A stretch of DNA of 64,000 nucleotides, taken from positions 66,738,006 through 66,802,005 of the forward strand of contig CM061245.1 of NCBI GenBank assembly GCA_030848705.1. The letters are read 5' to 3'. A program made the translations under genes and the position numbers. The notes beneath the pieces were generated by a model. The model made no database searches and had not been told where the DNA came from. It saw only the letters and a list, made by a program, of their open reading frames with translations. The DNA comes from Heracleum sosnowskyi (lineage: Eukaryota; Streptophyta; Magnoliopsida; Apiales; Apiaceae). Shown piece by piece: positions 9,401-17,318 of this stretch (positions are counted from its first letter, which is position 1; each line of letters starts with the position of its first letter).

Positions 9401-9663
9401 GCTTTGCATTAGACAAAATTCCCATATTTTGTGATAATACAAGTGCCATAGCAATCTCCAACAACCCTGTGCAGCACTCGAGAACGAAGCACATTGACAT
9501 CAGGTATCATTTTATCAGAGAGCATGTCATGAATGGAACTGTGGAGTTGCACTTTGTACCCACAGAAGAACAGACTGCAGATATATTCACTAAATCTGTT
9601 GATGAGTCCACATTTATCAAGTTAGTTGGTAAATTGGGTATGTTAAACAGTCTTAGTGATTAA
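6388..9663 (+). CDS. Pol polyprotein of element B (protease, integrase, RT, RNase H)
   Basis: Copia-order polyprotein that processes the particle, reverse-transcribes the RNA and integrates the cDNA. Numbered from 6388 (a TTG, so the true start is probably set by fusion to Gag): protease WILDSGCSRHMTG with catalytic D26; integrase HHCC zinc site (WHKKMSHLNF...CEACQ); integrase catalytic D221, D284 and E320 with D-35-E spacing; a low-complexity linker rich in D, G, N and S at about 450-550; RT with QMDVKSAFLNGELDEEVYVEQPPGF and YVDD at 776-779; RNase H with D940 in YTDSDYAG, STAEAEY and CDNTSAI. No stops or frameshifts. The linker contains the polypurine tract CTCAGGGGGAG near 7924. The frame is -1 relative to gag. 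Confidence 0.96.
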   Translation: MGSEEGLINLILQGVKQVNRVMWILDSGCSRHMTGDRALLSDMIVKAGPVVTFGDNSKGITKGYGCLKYGNVIIEDVSFVEGLTFNLLSISQFCDRGYAVSFEREKCQITHKKNGKPALQGVRKGDLFIADLNSGFKDEVNCFYAKASSDDSWLWHKKMSHLNFKTMNSLVKRELVRGLPQMEFTQEGLCEACQKGKSKKASHKGTDTSSITEPLQLLHMDLFGPVNVMSMSKKQYALVIVDDYSKYTWVLFLHSKDETPFLVISHVKLIELDSRFPVRAIRSDNGTEFKNAILNDFCADKGITRQYSAPRTPQQNGVVERKNRTLIEAARTMLSESKLPMYFWAEAANTACYTQNRTLINKDLMKTPYEIMNNKKPTVKYFHVFGAKCFVLLDENVKRGKFEAKAQEAIFVGYSRRSYRVYVVGSHTVKESVNVTFDDTKFPNIQKEDSSEELKFDNLPDSESDDEAPPEVIAGDDNNNDDNDPGDGGGNTGNNGDTTSTGEGSSRQTGNNSGGANEGSASHSQHQSEFQGESSRSNLPRQTVWNRAHPFELIIGDPDVGVKTRRASQNECLFSAFLSKMEPKKTEEALTDPDWVIAMQDELNQFEQQQVWKLVPRPKNKKVVGTRWVYRNKLDEDGIVTRNKARLVAQGYSQAEGIDYDETYAPVARLEAIRMFLAFAAYSNFKVYQMDVKSAFLNGELDEEVYVEQPPGFENQELLDFVYFLFKAIYGLKQAPRKWYDTLSGFLLENGFVRGIIDKTLFSKKHKNDMILVQVYVDDIIFGSTNDNLCKRFAELMQSKFEMSMMGELKFFLGLQVSQRSNGIFICQSKYLKELLKKYHMEDSASARTPSPTGIKLGASDKSIKVDVTSYRGMIGSLLYLTASRPDIMYATCLCARFQADPRDVHLVAVKRILRYLKGTPNLGIWYPKDSGFNLVGYTDSDYAGSVVDRKSTSGSCQFLGGRLISWYSKKQQTVSNSTAEAEYIAAGSCCAQILWIRNQLKDYGFALDKIPIFCDNTSAIAISNNPVQHSRTKHIDIRYHFIREHVMNGTVELHFVPTEEQTADIFTKSVDESTFIKLVGKLGMLNSLSD
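7924..7934 (+). other. Internal polypurine tract in pol of element B (candidate central PPT)
   Basis: CTCAGGGGGAG inside the codons for NSGGA in the integrase-RT linker. The same string sits at the equivalent place in C (minus, near 19048), F (near 57446) and G (near 63711), although neighbouring linker sequence differs. It resembles the 3' PPT (AGGGGGAGA) of this element. Confidence 0.4.
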
Positions 9664-10220
9664 CAATGTATCTGTCATGTTTGTTCTTTCAATAAATTCA
9701 TTTTCTCTTGTCATTTAATTGATATTTTCTGCCAATTCTCACTTAATAATTGCATGCTTGTTGATTTAAATGGTTCTGAATATTTTATTTTCTTTAAAAA
9801 TATTTTTCTCATATTTTTTAAGTGGAGAAATGTATTTTTATTGAAAATATATTTATTTAGAATTATTTAGGTGTTTTTCAGTTTGTATATATTGTTGTTT
9901 AAACTTTTCTGCAGGTTTATATTATTTTATGCAATTTTATATATTTCTGCATATTTTTCTAGGATTTATGGATTTTTTCTGTGAATTTTTCTAATTTTGT
10001 ATAAATTTTTCATGCATTTTTCTTAGTTTTATGCATTTTTCTGTAGGGATTTTAATTAATTCTGCTAGTTTTTGTGAACAGGTTTGTTTTTGTACTAGCA
10101 TGACTATCGGAATGACTATCTTACATAGTCATTCCAGTAGTCATTGTAGAGTTTTTTGTTTTAATTAATTTTTTCTGTCTTTTTTTTACTTACTTACTTC
10201 AGTACTTTGATTTTTGTACT

Positions 10221-10269
10221 GGAATGACTATCGGTATGACTATCCCATAGTCATCCCGATAGTCATTCC
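10221..10269 (+). repeat. 49-bp palindrome upstream of ORF3, element B (copy 1)
   Basis: Two 24-bp arms around one central base. The left arm starts GGAATGACTATCGG and the right arm ends CCGATAGTCATTCC; the arms pair except at two positions. Same layout as 10351-10399. Confidence 0.85.
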
Positions 10270-10350
10270 ATTAGTATGTATATTTATTTATTTTTCTTTT
10301 CTTTTCTATGATTTTCTGTTATTGTTTTTAGTCATTCTCAGTTTTATACT

Positions 10351-10399
10351 GGAATGACTATCGGTATGACTACCCGGTAGTCATCCCGATAGTCATTCC
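10351..10399 (+). repeat. 49-bp palindrome upstream of ORF3, element B (copy 2)
   Basis: 24-bp arms around a central C at 10375 with one mismatch. It ends 19 bp before the TATA box at 10419. A weaker third copy of the motif pair is at about 10101-10145. Confidence 0.88.
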
Positions 10400-10409
10400 A
10401 GGCTATTCG

Positions 10410-10426
10410 GGTTTTGCCTATAAATA
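10410..10426 (+). promoter_or_regulatory. Putative internal promoter (TATA box) for ORF3 of element B
   Basis: GGTTTTGCCTATAAATA, with TATAAATA at 10419-10426 and about 226 nt between the box and the ORF3 ATG. The first 16 bases recur exactly on the minus strand of element D at 27895-27880, upstream of its small ORF. Promoter function is inferred from sequence and position. Confidence 0.55.
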
Positions 10427-10651
10427 CTAAGCAGATTGTCTTTTGTCCTTCATTCCTTCACAAGTTCTTGTTTTTACAAAACTTACTTCTCTTGTTTGGT
10501 TCTTTATTCTCTTAAGTAAAGAACTGCTGTCAAATTTTTTTTTGGATCGGCATAAATTGATTTAATTAATTTCTGATATAATTCTTATTTCTTGGAATTT
10601 ATTCCCTAAATTAGAATTAATCTAAAATTAACTCTATTAATTTGTGTTAAA

Positions 10652-13600
10652 ATGGCCCAGCAATTTGAGATTGTTCTTACTAATTACCATGGCTATTTTG
10701 ATCCCCTGAAATGTTCATTTGAACGTTTTAGGCCTTGGATTTCCTTTCTTAATCAACATTCTTGTGTTAATTATGCAATATGTTCTAATGTTGATTTGAA
10801 AGTTGATCCTTTATATTTACTTTGCTCAACTGCTGTTGTCTCTGATGATTTCTCAACTATATCTTTCAACATTCAGGACACACAGTACATTATCACTGAG
10901 GAAACATTTTGTAATGTCTTGCAGTTTCCTCAGGATAATTTTGACAGACTCCCCACTGAAGAAGAATTAACTAGGTTTTTCCTCAGTATTCACTATCAAG
11001 GTCCCCTAAATTTGTCTAAGTTAATTAAAGGGAATCTTGTATGTGAATGGGACTTATTCTTTGATACCTTGGCTAAGGTCTGTAGCAATTGCACGAAAAA
11101 TAACTTTCAGAATATTCCTTATCTTTTACAAGTTATTGGTTATGCAATTGTTTTTAACAAAAGACTCAATGTTGGCCACCTTCTTTGGGAAATTGTTGTT
11201 AGGAGGGTGTTTAATGCTAGAAAGGAATTTGACAATGGTAGAAAGATCAAATGTTTTTATCCTCGTTTTCTATCACTTCTTCTTAATTCTATACTTTCTA
11301 ATGAGCATCAAGAATTGTTCAGGAATGGTCGTTTTTTCATTTCTCCGACCACTGACAAAAAGTTCTTTCAAAGATTAGAAACATCCTTCAAATATGGCAG
11401 TGTCCCAGTTCTCATTTCCAACTACATGACAAACTTCATTAACTTACCATCATTTGAACCACCAATTCCAGAGCAAAGGATAGTTACATCAGCTGGAACT
11501 GAAGAAGTCATACAACCACAGGTAAGGACTTCTATCCCTGGTTCTTCTGGTACTGTTTCTGTAACCCAAGAGGTTGATAGGGCTGACCAAGAGTTTGTAG
11601 AACCACAAACTCTATCCCCGGTCATAGAGCCAAACACTGAGTCAAATCCAAATCAACCTGAACCTTATATCAATACCAGAAACAGAAATAGTAGTGATGA
11701 AGAAACAATGAGTGATCCCGCAGCTCTATCTCCACCTCCTAAGAAAAGAAGAACATATAGGGAGATATCTGTAAGCCCGTCTGTATCCTTTCAACAGGAT
11801 ATGGATTTTGAAATGGCCAATACACAGTCTCTGGAGACATCCTCTCAACAGGATGAATCTATTGAAGTTCGCCATAGGGCCATGGCATTTTGTACCGAGT
11901 CAAGCACACTCCCGTTACTCACAATGGGAGAAAACATAACTTTAGATGCAACTCAGGACACTTTGCCAGGAGAGCACTTAGGACATGAGACAGTGCCTAC
12001 CATTGTCACGGTAGAAGAGCCTTCACAGGCTTCAGAGGGAAAATCTGATTCTTTGCCACCTATAATAGAATCATTTTCTCCCCTCCCAGAGGGAACATCT
12101 CTGGCTCCCCTAAGGGATTCTTCACTCGCAGTTTCAACTGGAGAAAGTGAAGGGCAACATGGTAAGTCTACATCTGAAGCAATTCAGTTTTCAATTTCTG
12201 ATGAATTTTTGGACTTTACCATGGATTGGGATTCGCGAACTCCCATTGCACCACCAGTGACCTCTCAAGAAGGGGCTATGGTGATTTTTTCTGCAGGTAC
12301 TTCAACTCCAACAATGGATAAACAGCTAGTGGTTAGATCTGAGAGACAAACACAGAGCGATACACAAGCACGTGAGGTGAGTGAAACACCATCGAGAGAA
12401 ATTGAGATGAGTGCACACAATGACACATACACTGCTTCATTATTGGCTCAAATAGCTGGTTTACAGAAACAACTGCAACAGACCCAGGCTGAAAAGGAAA
12501 TTCTCAAAGCACAAGTGGATGAACGTTCTTCTTCTTCCACCTCTGTCAATAATCAGCTGGGTCATCTTAGAGATGAGATACAGGGAGTGAAGGTCACATT
12601 GGTCCCCAAGATGAATGATGTTCAAGAATCACAGGTGTTAGTGGCCTCGGATATGTCAGAGCTTTTGGTTTCTAATGCTGAGATCAGGGAGGCTATCAAA
12701 CAGATTCCTATTATTTCAACCAAAGTAGACGCCTGTCAAGATACTATTGATGAAAATCAGTACTTCAATGATGAGAGGTTTACCAAGATTGAAGGAGGGA
12801 TGCATCATCTGAACGAGGGCATGAAACATCTATATGCTATGATCAAGGTCTCACATCAACCCAATACTGAACAGAAGAAATTCTTTGAGGGTGATGATGA
12901 TGAAGGGGGCGATGGTGACAGGGATGGTGAAGGAGAAAGAGAAGGTAAAAAGGAGGATCCTAAGGCTGATAAAGTCAAATCTGTAGAGGATGCCTCAACT
13001 AAGGGGGAGAATAAGGAGATACAAGGAGGAGAAGAAGTGAGAGATCAAGGAGGAGAAACTGTAGGTTCTGGTTCTGGAAAGGACAAAGGGAAGCAGAAGT
13101 TAACCTTTTCTGATGCTGACTACTATCAAGGTGAACAGGGAGATTTTGATGATATTGAATCTGGAGAAACCCCTGAAGATATCTTTGGTGAAGTGGAGGT
13201 TGAAGGAGAGGCTGATTTTGCTGACTGGGAAGATGAACCTGAAGTGGATCCTGCCTTTGAAGCTGAGCTGTTAAGACAGAAAGCTGATCTAAAGAGAAGA
13301 GAAGATGAGAATGCTAAGGTGTCTGACATAATCACAAAGCATCTAGTTATCCAAAAAGCTGAACATCAAGAAAAGCAAAGGCTTCATGATTTAAAAGTCA
13401 AAGACAGAAAGTTATATGTGAGGCTGAAGCTTGGAGAAGAATGGGATAAAGCTAGAGAAATGTTCTCACATCCAACAGGGTCAGACAATGATGGAAGGTT
13501 CTTTAGCATGTTGGAAAGGTACAGACAGGTCAATCCAGACAACACAATATATATGAAAGCTCTTCATGCGGAGATTTCAAGAATTTCTACTGGATTTGAC

Positions 13601-14140
13601 AGAGTCAGAGAGGAGTTGAAGATCTACATCTACACTCATAATGAGGGAACTTTCATAGTTTCTCTTAATCTTCTGGAAGGTAGAACTCTCTCTGAGCTTT
13701 GGGTATTCATGTGCAAAGTAAAAAGAACTTCTCCATTAGCTGAGCTGCTGCATGATCAGCTAAGAGACTTTGCAATGAAAGCTAGCCCTCAAGTTGTGGA
13801 TGTGCCATATGAAGTTAAATTTTATAAAGGAAGGGCACTTCAAACTTGTGGTGTGGATCCAATATCTCTGAAAGATTATCCTGCCAAGCATCTTGTCTAT
13901 ATGGAGAACATGTTGAGGACAACAGGGTTTGCTACACAGGAAAAGACAGAAGTTGCTGATTTGATTCAAGACTATTGCATTGCCAATATCAAGAGATATC
14001 ATCAAATGAAGAATAGGCTGAAGAAAGTCACAGCTCAACCTGTCAGACCTAGTGGCATTACTTCTGAATCTGATCGTATTTTGGACAAGGATTTGCTTGA
14101 GGCACTTGAAGAAGGAGAGATGATGGAATCTGAAATTTGA
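10652..14140 (+). CDS. ORF3 of element B, accessory protein downstream of pol (1,162 aa)
   Basis: An intact 1,162-residue frame starting at the first ATG after the internal TATA box. Residues 1-265 form the conserved N-terminal domain shared with ORF3 of C and D (YIITEETFCNVL at 79-90, CFYPRFLSLLLN at 201-212). Related sequences lie downstream of pol in many Sirevirus-like elements, sometimes called env-like. Residues ~270-600 are a Ser/Thr/Pro-rich linker with a nuclear-localisation-type PPPKKRRTY at 361-369. Next come coiled-coil heptads (~600-720), a very acidic stretch (FFEGDDDEGGDGD), a second charged helix and a C-terminal globular-looking region. I see no signal peptide or membrane helix, so an envelope role is doubtful. 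AGGGGGAG occurs at about 13001. Function unknown. Confidence 0.9.
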   Translation: MAQQFEIVLTNYHGYFDPLKCSFERFRPWISFLNQHSCVNYAICSNVDLKVDPLYLLCSTAVVSDDFSTISFNIQDTQYIITEETFCNVLQFPQDNFDRLPTEEELTRFFLSIHYQGPLNLSKLIKGNLVCEWDLFFDTLAKVCSNCTKNNFQNIPYLLQVIGYAIVFNKRLNVGHLLWEIVVRRVFNARKEFDNGRKIKCFYPRFLSLLLNSILSNEHQELFRNGRFFISPTTDKKFFQRLETSFKYGSVPVLISNYMTNFINLPSFEPPIPEQRIVTSAGTEEVIQPQVRTSIPGSSGTVSVTQEVDRADQEFVEPQTLSPVIEPNTESNPNQPEPYINTRNRNSSDEETMSDPAALSPPPKKRRTYREISVSPSVSFQQDMDFEMANTQSLETSSQQDESIEVRHRAMAFCTESSTLPLLTMGENITLDATQDTLPGEHLGHETVPTIVTVEEPSQASEGKSDSLPPIIESFSPLPEGTSLAPLRDSSLAVSTGESEGQHGKSTSEAIQFSISDEFLDFTMDWDSRTPIAPPVTSQEGAMVIFSAGTSTPTMDKQLVVRSERQTQSDTQAREVSETPSREIEMSAHNDTYTASLLAQIAGLQKQLQQTQAEKEILKAQVDERSSSSTSVNNQLGHLRDEIQGVKVTLVPKMNDVQESQVLVASDMSELLVSNAEIREAIKQIPIISTKVDACQDTIDENQYFNDERFTKIEGGMHHLNEGMKHLYAMIKVSHQPNTEQKKFFEGDDDEGGDGDRDGEGEREGKKEDPKADKVKSVEDASTKGENKEIQGGEEVRDQGGETVGSGSGKDKGKQKLTFSDADYYQGEQGDFDDIESGETPEDIFGEVEVEGEADFADWEDEPEVDPAFEAELLRQKADLKRREDENAKVSDIITKHLVIQKAEHQEKQRLHDLKVKDRKLYVRLKLGEEWDKAREMFSHPTGSDNDGRFFSMLERYRQVNPDNTIYMKALHAEISRISTGFDRVREELKIYIYTHNEGTFIVSLNLLEGRTLSELWVFMCKVKRTSPLAELLHDQLRDFAMKASPQVVDVPYEVKFYKGRALQTCGVDPISLKDYPAKHLVYMENMLRTTGFATQEKTEVADLIQDYCIANIKRYHQMKNRLKKVTAQPVRPSGITSESDRILDKDLLEALEEGEMMESEI

Positions 14141-14401
14141 AGAAGCTCTAGTCTGTAAATGTTATATGTATAGAGCTTAGGTATTTCAAGATAGGATCAA
14201 TGTAAACACATGTTCAGTCTAGAGGAACATCTATCTTGTATTTATCTTTAATGTTTGAATCTGGAAAATGTTAAATGAAATCCAGAACTTTTCTTGTTAT
14301 TTACTTGGCTCTTAAAAGTCATTTCTATTTCTTGTTTAAGTTAGTTGAGTTATCCTCTAGGTATTTGATTGTTATTCTCTAACAAACAAATAGGGGGAGA
14401 T
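14141..14401 (+). other. 3' untranslated segment and polypurine tract of element B
   Basis: No gene. It ends in the purine run AAATAGGGGGAGA (about 14388-14400) one base before the 3' LTR, the expected plus-strand primer for reverse transcription. Confidence 0.85.
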
Positions 14402-15759
14402 TGAAAGGCATATGTTTTGGCCTATTAATATTCCGAGGAAACAACTTAAGTTAAACAAGTCTGTAATAAGTAAATAATAAGTTAATATGTCACAGGAATC
14501 TCAGATAGTTTTATCTGTCAAGAGAATGGAGAATTAAAGTCATCCTACAGATTTGAAGATATACTACATTGAAAGAAGTTCAATTATTTGTTCAAGCCTC
14601 AGTGAAGTCTTCAAAGAAGTGGATTTATTAAAGTGACAGAGGTTTCAGATTTGTGATAGCAAATGTACAGGTTACAAAGGTTGATCAACAGTCAAAAGCA
14701 GACAATGAACCACAACTTAAAGTCAAGATGAAGAACAGACATTGAAGTTAGTCATTTATGAACCAGACAGTGCATCAAATGACAACATCAGACAATGGAT
14801 ATTCTTCAGCAGATCAAGTGGTTCAAGCATTGGTTTTACTATTCTATAAGGATTTAAGTTCTATTGTAAATTAGTTATTAATTTATTTATTAATTTAATT
14901 CATCAGAATTAATTTAGTAAATAAATTAAGTAATTAATTTATTGAATAAATTAATTCTTCAGAATTAATTTGTGAAGTAAATTAATTATTAGAATTAATT
15001 TAGAATTAGAATTTGAATTAAATTAGAATTATGTAATTAAAATCAACTGGAATGACTACCCAGGATAGTCATACCGGTAGTCATACCGGTAGTCATCCCG
15101 ATAGTCATCCCGGTTGATTTTAAGTAATTCTAATATAATTCACATTAATTCAGATAGTCATGCTAAGCCTTTGGATAGTCATTCCAGTACAAATTGGATA
15201 GTCATTCCAGTACAAATCGGATAGTCATTCCAAAGGTAAAAAGAAACAGAACGTGCAGAAGTGTACTGATCCACTTGATTAGTACAAAAGGAAAAGTAAT
15301 CAGAAGAAAGACATCATCAAGAACATTACATCAAAAACATTTTCCTGTCAAGAACTCTGCCGTGCTCATTTCTTCTGCAAATTAATTCTAGAATCTTTAT
15401 GTTAAATCTAAACCACTAGAATTCATTTACTTGTACTGCTTTGATTATCTAGCGGATTTTTATCTCTAGAACGTATCTCAAATTATCAAATATTGTTATA
15501 TCTTTTTATTACAAAAATAGATAAATTCATGTCGAATTTATTCTAGATTTGTTTTAATTAGTTTGAGATCCAATCTTGTAATCAGTATCATATTTGTAAC
15601 ACCCTTCAAGTTTAATAGAGTTTTATTTAACTTGAATCTTGTTTCATTTTATTCCGCATCAATTTGTTCCTAAACAGTTAAATCATTTAAAGAACAAATT
15701 CGATAAAACGGTATAGTTTGTATTCAACCCCCCTTCTACAAACTTATCAGGACCTAACA
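14402..15759 (+). repeat. 3' LTR of element B (1,358 bp)
   Basis: Same length as the 5' LTR at a constant offset of 11,697 bases, with no difference seen by eye. This includes an identical incidental 63-codon frame (15194-15385). It is followed by the target duplication atgca. Confidence 0.96.
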
Positions 15760-15844
15760 ATGCACGAAACTGTAAGTTCGTAATGGCTTGCAAGTTTTGA
15801 AACGAGACATGATTAGTTTTGGTAATAATAAATTCTCCAGCCAT
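15760..15844 (-). pseudogene. ORF3 of element C, N-terminal part
   Basis: Starts at the ATG 15844-15842 (MAGEFIITK...) and is broken after ~28 codons by element B. The frame resumes at 2704 once one copy of the atgca duplication is removed. It is the start of the conserved N-terminal domain also seen in B and D. Confidence 0.8.
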
Positions 15845-16359
15845 TGTTTTTCAAATTTCCAGAAAATTTAATTTTAAACCAAAACTAATTTACCACTTAA
15901 ATTTAATTAATTAGACCTAATTAATCAAATTTGTCACAATACACCCCTTTTCTTTTCGAATGTAAACACCTAAACCAAAAACAAATTCCTAATCTTAGAA
16001 CTGTTAAAATAACTTGATAATTTCTAAGTAAAATTAACCCTTAATAAACCTATTGAAGAATCAACAGGATATTCAAATGGTTTTAATTATCAAAGTATTC
16101 AAAGTTCAACTCTCTTTCTCGATGGTTTTCTCTCTAAACCAATTAGAAACTTAACAGAACACACATACACAGTGATTTCTCGGTTAAAAAGAAGTGACTG
16201 TAGTAAAATGGACTGTTGAAGGTTAAAAAATCAGTAGAAGATTAAGAAACTATCGAGTATGATTTTGTTCATGGCTGTGTATATTGTAAGTATTATAACC
16301 GGCCTTGTGCTTTCTGAGATCTGTGAAGTGTGAAGAAGTAAAAAAAATACTAAGGAAGT

Positions 16360-16367
16360 TATTTATA
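16360..16367 (-). promoter_or_regulatory. Putative internal TATA box upstream of ORF3, element C
   Basis: TATAAATA on the coding strand, directly downstream of the hairpin-rich repeats and about 515 nt before the ORF3 ATG. The order repeats - TATA - ORF3 matches element B. Confidence 0.45.
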
Positions 16368-16466
16368 CTTTGAGAAACTATTAGGGGCATAAAAGTCTTT
16401 CTTTGTTCGATGGTTTTTAAAAGTGCCTTCGATGGTTTTCTGCAAGGGGAAAAACTGTCAACTCAC

Positions 16467-16496
16467 CTTCGATAGTTTTTAGAAAAACTATCGAAG
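16467..16496. repeat. Perfect 30-bp palindrome in the element C spacer
   Basis: CTTCGATAGTTTTT, a 2-base loop AG, then the exact reverse complement. The clearest of several TTCGATAGTTTT inverted pairs in this spacer. Confidence 0.9.
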
Positions 16497-17318
16497 CTTT
16501 TTGAGAATCAGAATTTAGAACGTTTATCAGAAAACTATCGAAGTGTTTTTCTTTGAAAATTTGAAAAACTATCGAACAAATTCTTTTGGAAAAACTATCG
16601 AGAACTTTAATATTAATTAATTAAGTTCACTTCGATACTTTTTTTTTCTTGTATTTCAAAATTTATCGAGAATTTAAATATTGAATTAGGAAAATTCCTT
16701 TGATATATTTTAAAATTTATTCTCAAAAACTATCGAGAATTGTTTTCGATAGTTTTTCTTTTCCTTTTCAAAAACTATCGAAAATTAATTTCGATAGAAT
16801 TATCTATGTACTTGAAAAACTATCGAATTTCCTAAATTCGATGGTTTTTGCTTCTTTCGAATTTCTAAAACTTGTTCATGTTCTAAAAATCAGTCTTTTA
16901 TTTTCTGTCAAGTTTTATTTTGAATAAATCTTTTAAAATTCACCAAAATCAATTGTTAACAGAAAATTCACAATTTTCTTAGAATAAAATCAACTAAATA
17001 TCATTAAATGATATTAATCAATTAAAATCCAATAAATTATGCTGCAATAATCTACAATGTTAAAAACAAAGTAAATTAATTCAAATTAAATAGATGTTTA
17101 ATATTTAGAACAAATATTAGCACCTAAATAATTTTTAGAATTAATAACCAACTAAATGCCAGAAGATATATCATCCATAATTATGACATAAAATTAGTAC
17201 AATAATCCTAACTACGAGAATTGCTCCAGAAAATAAACTCACGAGTCCTAAGGATATAGAAATTCTTAAACTCATGTATTTACTAGGACTATCTGCAGTT
17301 ACTGACTTCTAATCAACA

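Larger units (their letters stand above)
9664..10651 (+). other. Non-coding spacer between pol and ORF3 of element B
   Basis: No gene. The first ~400 bp is T-rich with runs of ATATTTTT. From 10100 to 10400 there are three inverted-repeat blocks of the ATAGTCATTCC family. A TATA box follows at 10419, and then a ~200-nt leader that runs to the ORF3 ATG. The layout looks like an internal promoter region. Confidence 0.75.
2705..15759 (+). mobile_element. Retroelement B, complete Sirevirus-like copia element (13,055 bp)
   Basis: Full-length element flanked by the 5-bp duplication atgca (2700-2704 and 15760-15764). Order: LTR 2705-4062, PBS 4065-4076, gag 4169-6409, pol to 9663, spacer 9664-10651, ORF3 10652-14140, PPT about 14388-14400, LTR 14402-15759. 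All three long frames are open. The two LTRs have the same length and I see no difference between them, so insertion was recent. It lies in the opposite orientation inside ORF3 of element C. It is probably capable of autonomous movement, by inference from open frames only. Confidence 0.96.
15845..17318 (-). other. Non-coding spacer between pol and ORF3 of element C
   Basis: No gene. The part from 16390 to 16860 is filled with AAAACTATCGAA and its complement TTCGATAGTTTT, often as palindromes, for example a perfect 14+2+14 hairpin at 16467-16496. Further repeats lie near 16522, 16563, 16589, 16724-16757, 16769-16795 and 16814-16850. A minus-strand TATAAATA follows at 16367-16360. The same motif fills the C LTR (38011-38250). 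Confidence 0.8.

Noticed and set aside
10652..14140. Naming ORF3 an envelope glycoprotein
   Set aside because: I see no signal peptide or transmembrane helix, and there are nuclear-localisation-type clusters; kept as a protein of unknown function.
16390..16860. CRISPR-like array from regularly recurring ACTATCGAA units
   Set aside because: Units are about 12 bp, in both orientations, with irregular spacing, in a plant retrotransposon spacer; no cas genes.
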